DNA from: Rhyacichthys aspro
Taxonomy: Eukaryota; Chordata; Actinopteri; Gobiiformes; Rhyacichthyidae
Reading direction: 5' to 3'
DNA: 64,000 nt
NCBI GenBank assembly: GCA_036850595.1
Contig: CM072152.1
Span: 21,217,179-21,281,178 of the forward strand
In this document: piece by piece, positions 1 through 9,949 of the stretch
How the letters are laid out: every line of letters starts with the position of its first letter
Position numbering within the stretch: the first letter of the stretch is position 1
Notes under the pieces: model-generated
Database searches by the model: none
What the model saw: only the letters and a program-made list of their open reading frames with translations
What the model was told of the DNA's origin: nothing
Program-made: the position numbers and the translations under genes

Positions 1-261
1 GATGAAGTAGGGTCAATCAGAAAACTGTATCTCACGGTGCAGATTAAAATGTCTTATCATTGTAAAAATATATTAAAAAAGGTATTAAAACGTAAATTGG
101 AGTTCAGAGTTCTGAGTACACACTATTGAACAGATGTTAAAGTACAAATACGTATTGCGTTATGTATTCTATGCAATGCCCGTCTTTCTAACTACTGTGG
201 AGTACATTGTGTTCTCCTCCTACGTTCCTACTCACTGCATGTCTCTCTGGCCCTCATCTAG
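1..261 (+). other. cdh22: cdh22 intron (3' part) upstream of the first visible exon
   Basis: This is AT-rich non-coding sequence ending in a pyrimidine-rich tract (TCTCTCTGGCCCTCATCTAG) with the acceptor AG at 260-261. The upstream exons encoding the signal peptide, EC1-EC4 and the first part of EC5 must lie before the window. The next exon opens with two bases of a split codon, so the previous exon should end in the first base of that codon, probably a G giving Asp. Confidence 0.8.
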
Positions 262-411
262 ATAACACAGCCGGCATCCGAACGCAGCGCTCAGGCTTTA
301 ATCGCCACGAGCAGAATGTGTACTTCCTGCCCATTCTGGTGGTGGACTCGGGGCCACCGTCGCTCAGCTCCACGGGAACTCTGACCATCCACGTCTGCGG
401 TTGTGACACAG
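262..411 (+). CDS. cdh22: cdh22 exon: C-terminal half of cadherin repeat EC5
   Basis: This 150 bp internal exon encodes the end of the fifth extracellular cadherin repeat of a type II classical cadherin, a calcium-dependent cell-cell adhesion receptor. The translation runs from (D)NTAGIRTQRSGF through EQNVYFLPILVVDSG and PPSLSSTGTLTIHVCGCDT. The NTA..T.R.GF..E, YFLP...DSG.P.LSST.TLTI and VCGCD blocks are hallmarks of type II EC5. The CGC cysteines are the conserved membrane-proximal ones. The acceptor AG is at 260-261 and the donor is G|GTGAGA after 411; both borders are phase 1. The reading frame continues into 1224-1325. Assignment to cdh22 rests mainly on the tail encoded by the last exon. 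Other type II cadherins would look similar here. Confidence 0.87.
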
Positions 412-1223
412 GTGAGAGCTACTGTAGGAGCGGTACCATTATCTGCATTATCGTCACTGTCACCTTCTGGGTCAGAGGCAAGGAGTATGTAAAGGTCATC
501 TACACTGGATTATTTCTGTCTGCAAACACCTCATATCACTGTAGGCTGGCCACACACTGCGGGATTATGTGCTCAAGTTTGGACATGACTTGAGTCGAGG
601 AGGCAGGACCCAACATAAGCTGTCAAAATATTACTCAAGTGTGTCATTTCTATGCAATTCTTTTACTGCCTTAGATGGGTTTGAGTGCAGTCGTAAATAC
701 CATGTTGAGAGAGAGTCAGAAATGGGAAACACAAGTAAAAGAAAGTGTTTAACAGCTTTGAAATTATTATGCAGTGATTCTCAGGAGGTCACTGCAACAC
801 ACTGTCCTTGATCTGTCATTGCAGTTGTACAAATATAGTCAAAGACATGGCAAGGAAGTTAATAAAATGTGTTTTCTACTTCTTTATAGTGTTATTTTGA
901 ATAGTATATGATGAACAGAGCATATCCTTAAATATGTACACATTTTTTTACAATTGTATAAATTGTTTTCATGCCCACGGTCTTTCTCATTTTAAAATCA
1001 ATTATGACTCTAAAAACTGAGCATTGTTTTGAAGTTCTTTCAAAATAAAATTGCAGATGGCCACAAATTTGCAGGCCCCGGAGGAGGGTTTTATCGTAAT
1101 CCAAATATAATGAGCACATTTTGTTACCCTATTATAAACATATTATTCCTTCTGTCTGACTCATTTCTGGTATCATTTATTTAATAAGTGCATTTTTATT
1201 TTTTATTTTTTTCCACATTACAG
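412..1223 (+). other. cdh22: cdh22 intron (812 bp)
   Basis: This phase 1 intron starts GTGAGA and ends TTTTTTTCCACATTACAG. It is plain AT-rich sequence. I see no repeat, RNA gene or extra exon in it. The short open frames it contains have no family resemblance. Confidence 0.85.
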
Positions 1224-1325
1224 AGGGAGCTATCCAGTCTTGCAATGCAACAGCCTACGTAATGAGTGCAGCTCTCAGCCCTGGGGCTCTTATAGCGCTG
1301 CTGGTGTGCATGCTCATCCTCATAG
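1224..1325 (+). CDS. cdh22: cdh22 exon: EC5 end, membrane-proximal linker and first part of the transmembrane helix
   Basis: This 102 bp exon (34 codons, phase 1 on both sides) encodes EGAIQSCNATAYVMSAAL followed by SPGALIALLVCMLILI. The SC pairs with the EC5 cysteine cluster of the preceding exon. NAT is a potential N-glycosylation sequon, but it lies close to the membrane. The run from SPGALIALL onward is the start of the single transmembrane helix, which finishes in the next exon (VLVLLILTL), so the membrane span is split by an intron. The acceptor is CACATTACAG at 1214-1223 and the donor ATAG|GTAAGC follows 1325. Choosing the AG two bases downstream would break the frame, so 1224 is the start. 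The strong match to the CDH22 pattern SPGALIALLVC.LIL.VLVLLILTL supports the paralogue call. Confidence 0.9.
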
Positions 1326-1359
1326 GTAAGCAGATGGACCTACTCGTGTATGTACGTAT

Positions 1360-1421
1360 TGATGGATGGACGAGGGAATAAATGTATGGACAGATGATGG
1401 ATGACGGGACGAATGGATAAG
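1360..1421. repeat. Degenerate GATG/GGAC-type tandem repeat
   Basis: Short units such as GATGGATGGAC, TATGGACAGATGATGGATG and GACGAATGGAT follow one another with many substitutions. It looks like an eroded tetranucleotide microsatellite just inside the last cdh22 intron. Confidence 0.6.
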
Positions 1422-3599
1422 CACAATTCATCAGTATTGCTTTTCCGGGGTCACTGCTAAGTTCAACTACTCCAGTAGGACCACCTCGAACATTAGGTTC
1501 AATAGGGGGATGTACTGTTAAGAAGCCAAGACTGATGGCTGCACCGGAAGACATGACCTTAAGCCTCATGCTCCGTCCAGCACAACCGCACATTTCTTTT
1601 AGCACTTATTTATATTTCAGCATTGAAACTGTATGTGCAATGGAGGAAAAAACAGGACAAATCACATAAAAAACAAGATCAATTTTTCATCTTTCCTGCA
1701 TCGGGCCTTGCTCTTGAGCAGTCCCTTGCAGCTTTCATGAGGGGAAAGGTTTTGTTTAAACTAGAAGCGGAGATGATGCCAGACTTTATGAATGATATCA
1801 AGCCACTATGATGCTCGCAAACGCAGATAGAGACAGAATGAATGGGAGCGAAGTGGAGAGAGGGTTAGCGAGAGCATAAAGGTAAAAGCGCTGCCTCAGC
1901 ACTCATATTCCCCTAGAACAGCACGCTTTAAATAGACAAGGCTTTCCAGACATCCTTCTATACACGGGCGCACATACTAACACACATTTGCACACACCAA
2001 CCCTCTCAGAGATTGAAGAGGTTTAATATTGTCACATTTAAAAATTTTATGAGTTAGCTTTTCCTCATTCCTCCACTGTAGGGTCCTGGTGCAGAGGCAG
2101 CAAAAAAGGACAATGCCGTTGTAGTGTTTTGTCTCCACTACGCTACATGCCACTACATTTTACACGTTTTACATCACGGAGGCGGTGCATGATGGATGAT
2201 CCGACACGTTAAGCTTTAACTGTGGCTAACATTGCTATCTATTTCTTCTAAAAGCTTTTCTAATCAGAGTTATCAAAACACAATGTCCATTAACCCCACC
2301 ATCTACTGGACAGAATTTGAAAAGCAGAGCATTATTTATTCATTGCCGTTTTAAAAGCCTACAACAAATATGTTATTAACAAATCTGAGGCAACCTCTTC
2401 CAGATAAAAAAAAACAAAACAAGGATTCTCAAGCTAAGCATAGAAAGTTGAGCAAAACATGCAGTGTGAATAACCCTGGTCTAGATCTTTTCCCACCAAT
2501 AAAATCTTTCTATTCTGTTGGAAAATACATAATATATAATACAGGGCATATTTTAAAGGCATGAGTGAGTACCACAGTGCTTTGAGTGACTGCTGCTGAT
2601 GGAAAATGGGGAAAATACTGGTAGAAAATGGGTTGAACGCACTCCATCAAAGCACCGAAGGACAGGTTCAGTCTGAGCGGCGTGTCATGATGTCGACAGT
2701 GAAAATGTGAGAGCTGTAGGGGCTGGAATGAGCGAGATGAGCAGTCTGTTCACAACTATCATGTGGTGTGAATAACAGACAGGAGAGGGGCAAGTGGCGG
2801 CAATCTTATCTGATGGCCCACACAATGCCTGGAAGTTCCCTTATCCTCCGCGGTTAATCATGTAGCGCTCAAAGTCGCTTTTATTCTGACAATGTTCACT
2901 GCATACGTATTACTTTTTATGGAGACGTACAGATACAGACCAAAGGAGTAGGACCTTATGTATAATGGCTGGACTGTTACAACAGACAATGGTTCAAGTG
3001 AGATGTGACAGCTGACATCAATGCTGTAACTGAGCAGATGATATAAAGAAAAAAAAAAGAAGTCATGCTCCACCCATGGTCCCAGCCTTTTAGGATCAAA
3101 CAAACTTGTCATCATTCCCATTAAAAACAACTGAACAACGTGGTGATTTAACTGGGTTCTTCTTATGGAACAAATGTAGGTATAGAATAGTAACTGTATA
3201 CTTACTAACTGTATACATATAATATATTCACAAATTGATGAAAATTCAGAATAATTATATTTGTTGAGCGTGTGAAAAGCCAGAGAGGTCATTTCCATTT
3301 CTGTCTTCTGTCTGAACGCCACCTCGCTAAGTCTCACCATCTTCGTTTCCCATTTCTCACTACATTTGTGGTTGTGTTTTGTTTCTAATTATCACTCTCT
3401 ACTGGCTGTATTATTTGATACCCATGCCAACACAAACAACTGACTGGCTATTAATGATCATATTAACAACAGACAGATTGATAGCCCAAAAAGAGGTCTT
3501 ATATGAGCTCATAGGACATCATTTACCAGCTAAGTAGCCAACCAGAACCATTGCAGGTCTGGATTAACACCCGATTGTTGGATGAAAGGAAAAATGAAA

Positions 3600-3990
3600 A
3601 CAAATTCGTGGCTAATTACCGAACAAACAAACAGTCCTCCACCAGGTCATTGATAGGCCCGATGTGATGAATCCATTCCTCAGCATCTGCATGCATCTAT
3701 CCAATTACCTCCCATCTGCTCGTGATGAACTCCTAGGTGAGGGCAACCGGCACAGCCCAAGGGTAAATTAACCGTCTTGTCAGGAGCGCTTATCGCAACA
3801 TCTGCGCACATGGGAATCCGTTTTGTATTCAAAGGAGGAGGCTGTGGTACACCGGTACATACGGTTTCTTCTTTCTCAACACAATGTTGGATTAATGGCG
3901 CTCGAGGCATGCTAATCTCTAAACTAAACAGCTTTTCGATGGGTGACATTTCAGGCATGTGTGCACCTAATAGACAGTGACACTTGTTAT
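3600..3990. promoter_or_regulatory. Candidate conserved non-coding element in the last cdh22 intron
   Basis: This block is balanced in base composition, free of simple repeats and transposon signatures, and stands out from the AT-rich intron. It includes GCTAATTACC (homeodomain core TAATTA), CCAATTACCTCCC, GGTAAATTAACCG and several CG-containing words. It carries overlapping open frames on both strands, which is typical of low-stop-density non-coding sequence rather than of a gene. A regulatory function is inference only. Confidence 0.3.
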
Positions 3991-5735
3991 CAGTGAGGAC
4001 GTGAGAAGTGAGGTTATCAGATGGAGACTCCACTGCAGGCCAATGCTTAACTATTAGCAGCTTATCTGCATGTACAAAGGAGTTCATAACATTAAGTTTT
4101 CTGCCTCCTATTAGTCTTCTCATTAGAGTAAATTTATAGTAATTGTCTTCTTTAGCCTGTTTAGTATGCACAGCAGTGTGCAGCACAATTTAACACCAAC
4201 CATGACTGTTTCCTCAACCCCATGGCAATTAATTCCCCCCATTCATGGAAGAGAAGAATAAACACAATGGTTACAGACACTGCTTTCCCAGTGGAGCCCG
4301 GCAAACAATGCAGGAGAAAAACGAAAGTACATTATCAGTTAGAGATCCTGCATTAAATCCCAATTGAAGATCAGCAGAGCTCTTTAGGCAGGCAACACAA
4401 GGGGCGTTCTCTCTCCGCAACACATTTTTTTCGGCCATTTATGCCAAATGAAGACAATTACCGTGAGCAGAAACAAGTCATTTGTATACATTATAAGCTT
4501 GTACTTGACTCTGGAGAAATAGAACAGGGAACAACAGAAAAGAAAGAAAAGAAAGCTCAACTTCATTGTGAAGGTCACTTTCAAGGCCTCACACACTGAT
4601 TATGTGTGGTGTACATATTATATGTACAAGATGATGGTGCTCTGTCATCACCTCAGTTACGTCTTACTGATGCCGTGTAGACCATCCCACTTCCTGCACA
4701 CTTTTGCTACTGTTTTGTTTGCAGTATTCAGGACACACATCATAAGCATATCCAGCACTAAAAATTGATTTTGGACTGACTGGAAATAGATTGGGGTGGT
4801 GGATGGACACACAAATCCTAAACATGAGACCATATGTTGTCCATGTTTCTTGAGATGTTAAATATAATGCATTGAATTTGGAAAAGTGTTGTATGGACAG
4901 ATGTAGATCGATTTTCCAGAGCAGAAAACATCTCAAGCCTCATTATACATAGACACTGGTTTATCTCTGTGGTGAAGCTGGCATTTGTTTCAAGCAGCAG
5001 AATGTTTCCTAAAGACAGCCGGTCTCCACTGGTTAATAGTCTATTCAAATGCAATATGTCCCTCTACTTGTTTCTCTTTAGTAAACTGCTCACTGTCTGC
5101 CATTTGCTAAAAGGAGAGATTAGTGATTCTGCTGACAGTGACAACAACTGATTGGCCGTTACAAATCCAACCGCTGCCAATCAAAACTCAAGAACAAAGT
5201 TTTTTGCCATCCATCTGTTTATCAGAAGACTTGCACTACTTTCTCACATGAAACTTGTTCTAATTACTGCCAGTTCCTCTAATTAAATGCTCCAAAAAGA
5301 TTTGACTTTTTAGCCAATTTGTTAATGAATCCCGATATTTGAAGCCAAAAAGCATGAATAAACATCTTAGAAATCTTCTGATATATTATCTAATAACACA
5401 GGCTTACAAATGAGAGTGTCCACAAGTTGTTGCTCTGAAAAAGATGAGCTTGCATTTACAGTGTAGCTAACTGTTTCTAAACTGCAGATGTACCGGCTTT
5501 GGTCATTACTCCACTTGACGTTTACAGCCATCCAGTTGTAAATGTGTTTTGTGCTTGGGGTTTTGTTTGTTGTCCCAAAACTTCCCCAAAAAAAGTGCAT
5601 CATAAAACATGTAACCTTTGTAAAATGCTACTTACTCGTCCTGCATCAATCCCGGGACTAATTTGTCTGTGTCTATTAATTATTTAATCAAAAAGAGGCT
5701 CAATTGCTGTTTATCCATTAGCTGTTCATTATCTC

Positions 5736-5833
5736 TCTCACACTCCCAGCGTGCATTTTTCATTCATAACCAGCAAATAATAAGGTTTTGTCATCATAGC
5801 TGGAGATCATTTGATGTTGCTGGGAGTGTGAGA
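5736..5833. repeat. Perfect 15 bp inverted repeat with 68 bp loop
   Basis: TCTCACACTCCCAGC at 5736-5750 is the exact reverse complement of GCTGGGAGTGTGAGA at 5819-5833. Pairing does not extend well beyond the arms. It may be a small hairpin, the remains of a MITE, or a pair of sites for the same DNA-binding protein. Confidence 0.7.
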
Positions 5834-7006
5834 CATATCAGATGGAGGTTTTTTTTCAGTGGGACAGGACAGCAGGCCTTAGGAGCGTTGATGAAGTCTG
5901 GGGGTGGAAGTGCGAACTACAGAGACTTGTCTAATCACAAATGTGGGCACTAATTAAAATAACGAAGGGGAAATTAAAGCTTTATTGATTTATCTGTGCA
6001 TCCAGCCTTTGTTTTCCTCCTGCATCATTAGTCTATAACATCATCCATCTCAATTGTTTTCCCTTTTTTTAAGCCCAGATTAATTTCAAGGCAATAGTCT
6101 TTTGTTGAAGGGCGCCTCAGGTTTTGAATAGTTATGGTGCCTCAAAGTTTGACTGAATGGGAATGAGTATTGATATACAGATTGGTCTCCATTAGGCCTT
6201 TTTGAATCATATTTCTGGCCAAGGCAATCAGCATTGTGAAAAATCAATGCTCATGCATTTGAAATGTTAAATCTAATAATATATTATCTTCCCTGCTGCG
6301 TCTGTGCCCCGGGAGGTAAAATCAAAGTTGAGAGTACTTAGAAACTTTAAAACTATTAAAAGTCCACCATGAGCTTTGCATGTTTAATGTATAAGTTTGT
6401 GAGCGTATTAACAATAGTGTGTGTGCCTTTGAACATATTTCTAATAAATCTAATTACCCATTGTTTTCGTTTATCTGCATTGACAGGTGCACTGGGTCGA
6501 CATATTAGGCGGTTTACATATTAGCAGACACTACATTTGTGCATTGTGATTTTGGCATTTCATTTTGCTTCACAGCCTCTCGCGGGTCAAAAATGCAAGC
6601 AGTAAATTTAAATCATTTATTGTTTCTGCTTCGGAAGTCGAAAAGTGTATTTTAGTGTGTGTTTAGCCATCAGACCATATCCTGATATGTTAAGACTTGC
6701 CTGAGAAGAAAATCTGAATGCATCTCTCAGTCGATATGAAATAAAAGATGTCTTTCATAATTTATTTGGAAGAAATTGAGAGTAAAGAGTGGACTTAGCT
6801 CCAGATTATCTTAGCATAAAAATTGAAATGCAATTCAAAATGATTTGCTGTTGCAGGATGCACCATGATAACACTTGATGTAAATAAATGTAAATATCTT
6901 CTTAAATCTAAAGAATCACATCACACACTATTTGCTTTCTAAGGACAAATGACTTTACTTAGTCTAATGCTGTTTTTATTATTTGCCTCTTTATGTCTCT
7001 CATCAG

Positions 7007-7572
7007 TCCTGGTGCTGCTGATCCTGACGCTGAAGCGCCACAGAAAGGGTCAGCGGATGGCGGAGGACGAGGAGGACATGCGGGACAACGTCATCAAATA
7101 CAACGACGAGGGTGGCGGCGAACAGGACACTCAGGCCTACGACATGAGCGCTCTCAGAAACCTCTATGACTTTCCCGAGGCCAAGAGCTGCGAGCCTGGC
7201 CCGGACATCCGCTCTCTGCCCCAGTGGATCCAGGCCGGCAGAGTGAGCGGGACAGGAGCGAGCGCAGGGGCTGGGGCTGGGGCTGGGGCTAGCCTCGGGG
7301 TGGAGGCAGTGGCAGCAGACTTCTCTCTTTTCAAAGGCTATATCCGAAAGAAAGTAGAGCAGGCTGACGCTGACCTGTCTGTGCCTCCATACGACTCGTT
7401 CCAGACGTATGCCTTCGAGGGCACCAGCTCGCCGGCTCTGTCGCTCAGCTCCATCCACACGCTATCCACCACCTCTGAGCAGGATTTTTCTTACCTCAGC
7501 GACTGGGGGCCGCGGTTCAGGCAGTTGGCGGGATACTACGCTCCAGGAAACCCTGAAGAAGAAGGGTCCTAG
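7007..7572 (+). CDS. cdh22: cdh22 terminal coding exon: end of transmembrane helix and complete catenin-binding cytoplasmic tail
   Basis: The exon starts after CTCATCAG. The split Val codon joins the previous exon, giving VLVLLILTLKRHRK: the end of the membrane helix and the basic stop-transfer. Next comes the juxtamembrane p120-catenin-binding segment with DMRDNVIKYNDEGGGEQD (core at 7105-7128) and AYDMSALRNLYDF, which is distinctive of CDH22 among type II cadherins. A low-complexity Gly/Ala linker follows (ASAGAGAGAGASLG, 7261-7302). The beta-catenin-binding block is at about 7381-7545: VPPYDSFQTYAFEG, a serine-rich SPALSLSSIH stretch and FSYLSDWGPRFRQLAGYY. The stop TAG is at 7570-7572. 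With the two upstream exons it gives 272 C-terminal residues in one frame. The tail would link the receptor to p120, beta-catenin and actin at the plasma membrane. It appears intact. I am confident of a type II cadherin and fairly confident of cdh22. Confidence 0.93.
7267..7290 (+). repeat. cdh22: (GGGGCT)4 in-frame hexanucleotide repeat
   Basis: Four exact tandem copies of GGGGCT encode the alternating Gly-Ala linker of the tail. Four runs of four G separated by CT match the canonical intramolecular G-quadruplex pattern on the sense strand. From memory, mammalian CDH22 has a glycine-rich insert at the equivalent position. Confidence 0.85.
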
Positions 7573-8180
7573 CACAGTTACTGCTCAACCTAGAGACGTT
7601 TTAACTCCTCTCTTCCTTCTTCTCACCCTCTGGCTTTCCTCTGGATTTATCAGAGCCAGCACTGTGTTCGCCACAAAGACAGAGCACTACTTCTTTATCT
7701 CTTTGCAGAAGCTCCCAGTGTTAAAATCTGGACTTTTTTAAACATACTCTGGTTCGGTGTGCTACTAGATGTATGCACTATAAGCTCTATGAGTGATATA
7801 AGAAAGACAAGGCCATTCTAATAGCCAAGGAATGAGATACCAAAGTATAGTTACTGCCCATTTCATTATTTTTTGCCTGCTCTTTTTAATTTCCATCATA
7901 GTTTTTAGGGCACTTTTCACAATTCTTAGCATAGTTCATAGCATATAGTCTTTTTTACTGTCACTCTCTTGTCATGACCTTTCTGAAGCAGAATATTTTT
8001 TTCCTCATTAAATGCCTATGACCTACCACAAACTTTATTTTGGTGACTCTGCACTACTGTAAACTCAAGCAGCCCATGTTTTCAAGATGTGGCATCTTAT
8101 CTACACTTGAGATGTCTGGAGACTCTTGTTGATCAGGAGAGATGTGGGTTCTCAGATGGCAGCCTGCCCCGCCACTTAGG

Positions 8181-8389
8181 GTGAGTTCACACCAGAAGCA
8201 ACAAAATCCCTGGTCTCAGCTGCCAGGGGGCGGGAGCTTCAAGCCAATACGAATTTGCTTGGACCTATTCCTCTTGGATGTCCATCAAATCCGGGTCTGT
8301 GAATGGCTGTTGCTTTGGCGATGTTGCTCCTCATTTTCTTAAAGTTGAGTTTGCTTTAGTCGCTTGTGTCATTTTTGGTGTAAACTCAT
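8181..8389. mobile_element. MITE-like insertion in the cdh22 3' UTR
   Basis: TGAGTTCACACCA (8182-8194) and the reverse complement of TGGTGTAAACTCA (8376-8388) match at 12 of 13 positions, giving an element of about 210 bp. Inner sequence also has weak complementary character (AGAAGCAAC on the left, GTCGCTTGTGTC on the right). Teleost genomes carry many short non-autonomous DNA elements with GTGTGAACTC-type ends. I cannot name the family, and no clear target-site duplication is visible. Confidence 0.45.
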
Positions 8390-8845
8390 AATATAGTCCA
8401 GTATATGGTGAGTCAGGTGCACTGAGACTATGAAAGATTGATCATTCTCTCTTTGTACCAATGACTTTAACAAAAACTTTATTCAGATGCTTTATGGTAA
8501 AATGCTACATACCTAACTGCAGTAAAATCTTCACTAGTCATATATTGGTTGTTAGCTAAGTGGATTACATTTCCTTTAACCACCTGACAGTGACACCAAT
8601 CGGGTCTCTCACTGAAAAGTTTTGCTCCACATCTCATCCATCTCACTAAACTTTATTCCCATTACATAAAGTATAGTCCCAGATAAACAGTGACTATACG
8701 TTGGTATCTTACTCCTTTGGAAAAGCTCGAGCTGGAAAGACATGATCAACCAATAATGAGGTTTGTCCTGCTCACAAATCTTAACTCCTCAGTATTAACA
8801 TCACACGATAGCCGTGGATGCCAAGGCAAACTGTCTAAAACATGT

Positions 8846-8900
8846 ATTTATTAAAGAAGGAACTATTTATGTATTTATTTGTCATGTATTTATTTATTTA
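8846..8900 (+). promoter_or_regulatory. cdh22: AU-rich element cluster in the 3' UTR
   Basis: Six ATTTA pentamers lie within 55 bases (8846, 8865, 8873, 8888, 8892 and 8896), the last three overlapping as ATTTATTTATTTA. This matches class II AU-rich elements, which bind proteins such as HuR/ELAV or TTP and alter mRNA stability. Whether it is active is inference. Confidence 0.55.
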
Positions 8901-9599
8901 TTACACCACACTGTCAGTACCGCTTCAGTGAACTCTCCTAAAGGTGCAGTGGGAACAAAGAACATTGCATTATGAAAGGGACAAGAAAGCAGGACTCCTG
9001 TGGCATTATTTTACACAAGACTGGCACCATGGTGACATCTGGGTCACCCCCCCAAAAAAAAACACTGTCCTCGAAAATATTTGTATTTATTTTCTATGAA
9101 CACTTTTGTAAAATAACCAAGTGACAAAAAGGAAAGCTGGAGCAAACAAACAGCTGAAAAGAAGGAACAGATGGAGCGAAAGACTTGGAAAAGAAGAAAG
9201 CATCTATTCAGTGATTATGGCTGACATACTTTTGCTGTACTTTGTGTGATTTAAAAATGGGTTTTGGAGGTCACAAACAGAGGACAATTGTGTTTTCTTT
9301 TCTTCTTCTTTCCAACGCCAATTTTAAGGCAATAAGGCACAAATGGCTCCAGTGATTTACGTCCAGACTAAAGCGACGCTGGGATTGGCCGGCCGTCAGC
9401 TGCTTGTTCTGCTGGGAGCCAATCTAAATTCCATATTTCTGTGTTCAGTATGTTCAATGGATTTTATATTTGGAGATGTTTGGTTTTGTTTTTGATATTA
9501 CTTTAAAGGAAGTGGTGACACATAAATGAAGGGACTGGTCACATGCTCCTGATATCCACAACCTATTCAATGTTGACCTTAACTTGCAAATGTATGGAA

Positions 9600-9618
9600 A
9601 ATAAAAAAAACAAATAAA
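9600..9618 (+). terminator. cdh22: Tandem polyadenylation signals of cdh22
   Basis: AATAAA occurs at 9600-9605 and again at 9613-9618. U-rich TTTAATTTTTTTGG follows, then GTTTTTTTTT and, further on, GTTGTGTGTTG. This arrangement fits a 3' end cleavage region on the + strand. Confidence 0.6.
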
Positions 9619-9850
9619 TATTTAATTTTTTTGGTAAAAAAAAGGGAAATCTTGTTTTTTTTTCCTATAAACCAGTGTTTTCTAAATCTACCATATTTTA
9701 GAGGGATTAAAGGATCTTCGATTTTGATATTTGTTGTGTGTTGTAATTGTTTCTTAGACTACATTTTAACTTAATTTCCATTGAATCCCACATTGGTCAA
9801 ATAGTTTTGTTCACTCTAACTTTTTTTCTTAATTGTTTAACTCACAGATT

Positions 9851-9851
9851 T

Positions 9852-9946
<95 letters not shown>

Positions 9947-9949
9947 TTT
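9851..9949. repeat. (TTTA)n microsatellite, about 25 units
   Basis: An uninterrupted run of TTTA units covers 99 bases. It produces a meaningless open frame of repeating Leu-Phe-Ile-Tyr on the + strand. The length makes it likely to be polymorphic between individuals. Confidence 0.97.

Larger units (their letters stand above)
1326..7006 (+). other. cdh22: cdh22 last intron (5,681 bp)
   Basis: This phase 1 intron opens GTAAGC and ends TCTCTCATCAG at 7006. Its first 100 bases hold a degenerate GATG/GGAC-type repeat. It has no other coding exon. Two parts are of higher complexity than the AT-rich remainder, about 3600-4000 and 5700-6250, and could be conserved elements. Short open frames on both strands here (for example 168 codons on the minus strand at 3680-4186) have no recognisable domain and overlap frames on the other strand. 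Confidence 0.85.
7573..9640 (+). other. cdh22: Probable cdh22 3' untranslated region
   Basis: After the TAG there is about 2 kb without a coding exon. It contains a possible early signal ATTAAA at 8007, a MITE-like insertion, an AU-rich-element cluster and finally two closely spaced AATAAA hexamers at 9600 and 9613. These are followed by U-rich and GU-rich sequence, as expected downstream of a cleavage site. A further AATAAA at 10067, beyond the TTTA microsatellite, could give a longer form. The exact cleavage site cannot be read from sequence. Confidence 0.65.

Noticed and set aside
3680..4186. Open frame of 168 codons on the minus strand
   Set aside because: It lies inside the cdh22 intron, overlaps open frames on the + strand, and has no recognisable domain or splice context. 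It is better explained as a low-stop-density non-coding island.
7003..7458. Open frame of 151 codons on the minus strand
   Set aside because: It is the antisense shadow of the GC-rich last cdh22 exon.
8217..8234. CTCF-like core CAGCTGCCAGGGGGCGGG called as a separate regulatory feature
   Set aside because: The left part of the consensus (CCA) mismatches and the motif lies inside a MITE-like element. It is mentioned only as a side note in the findings.
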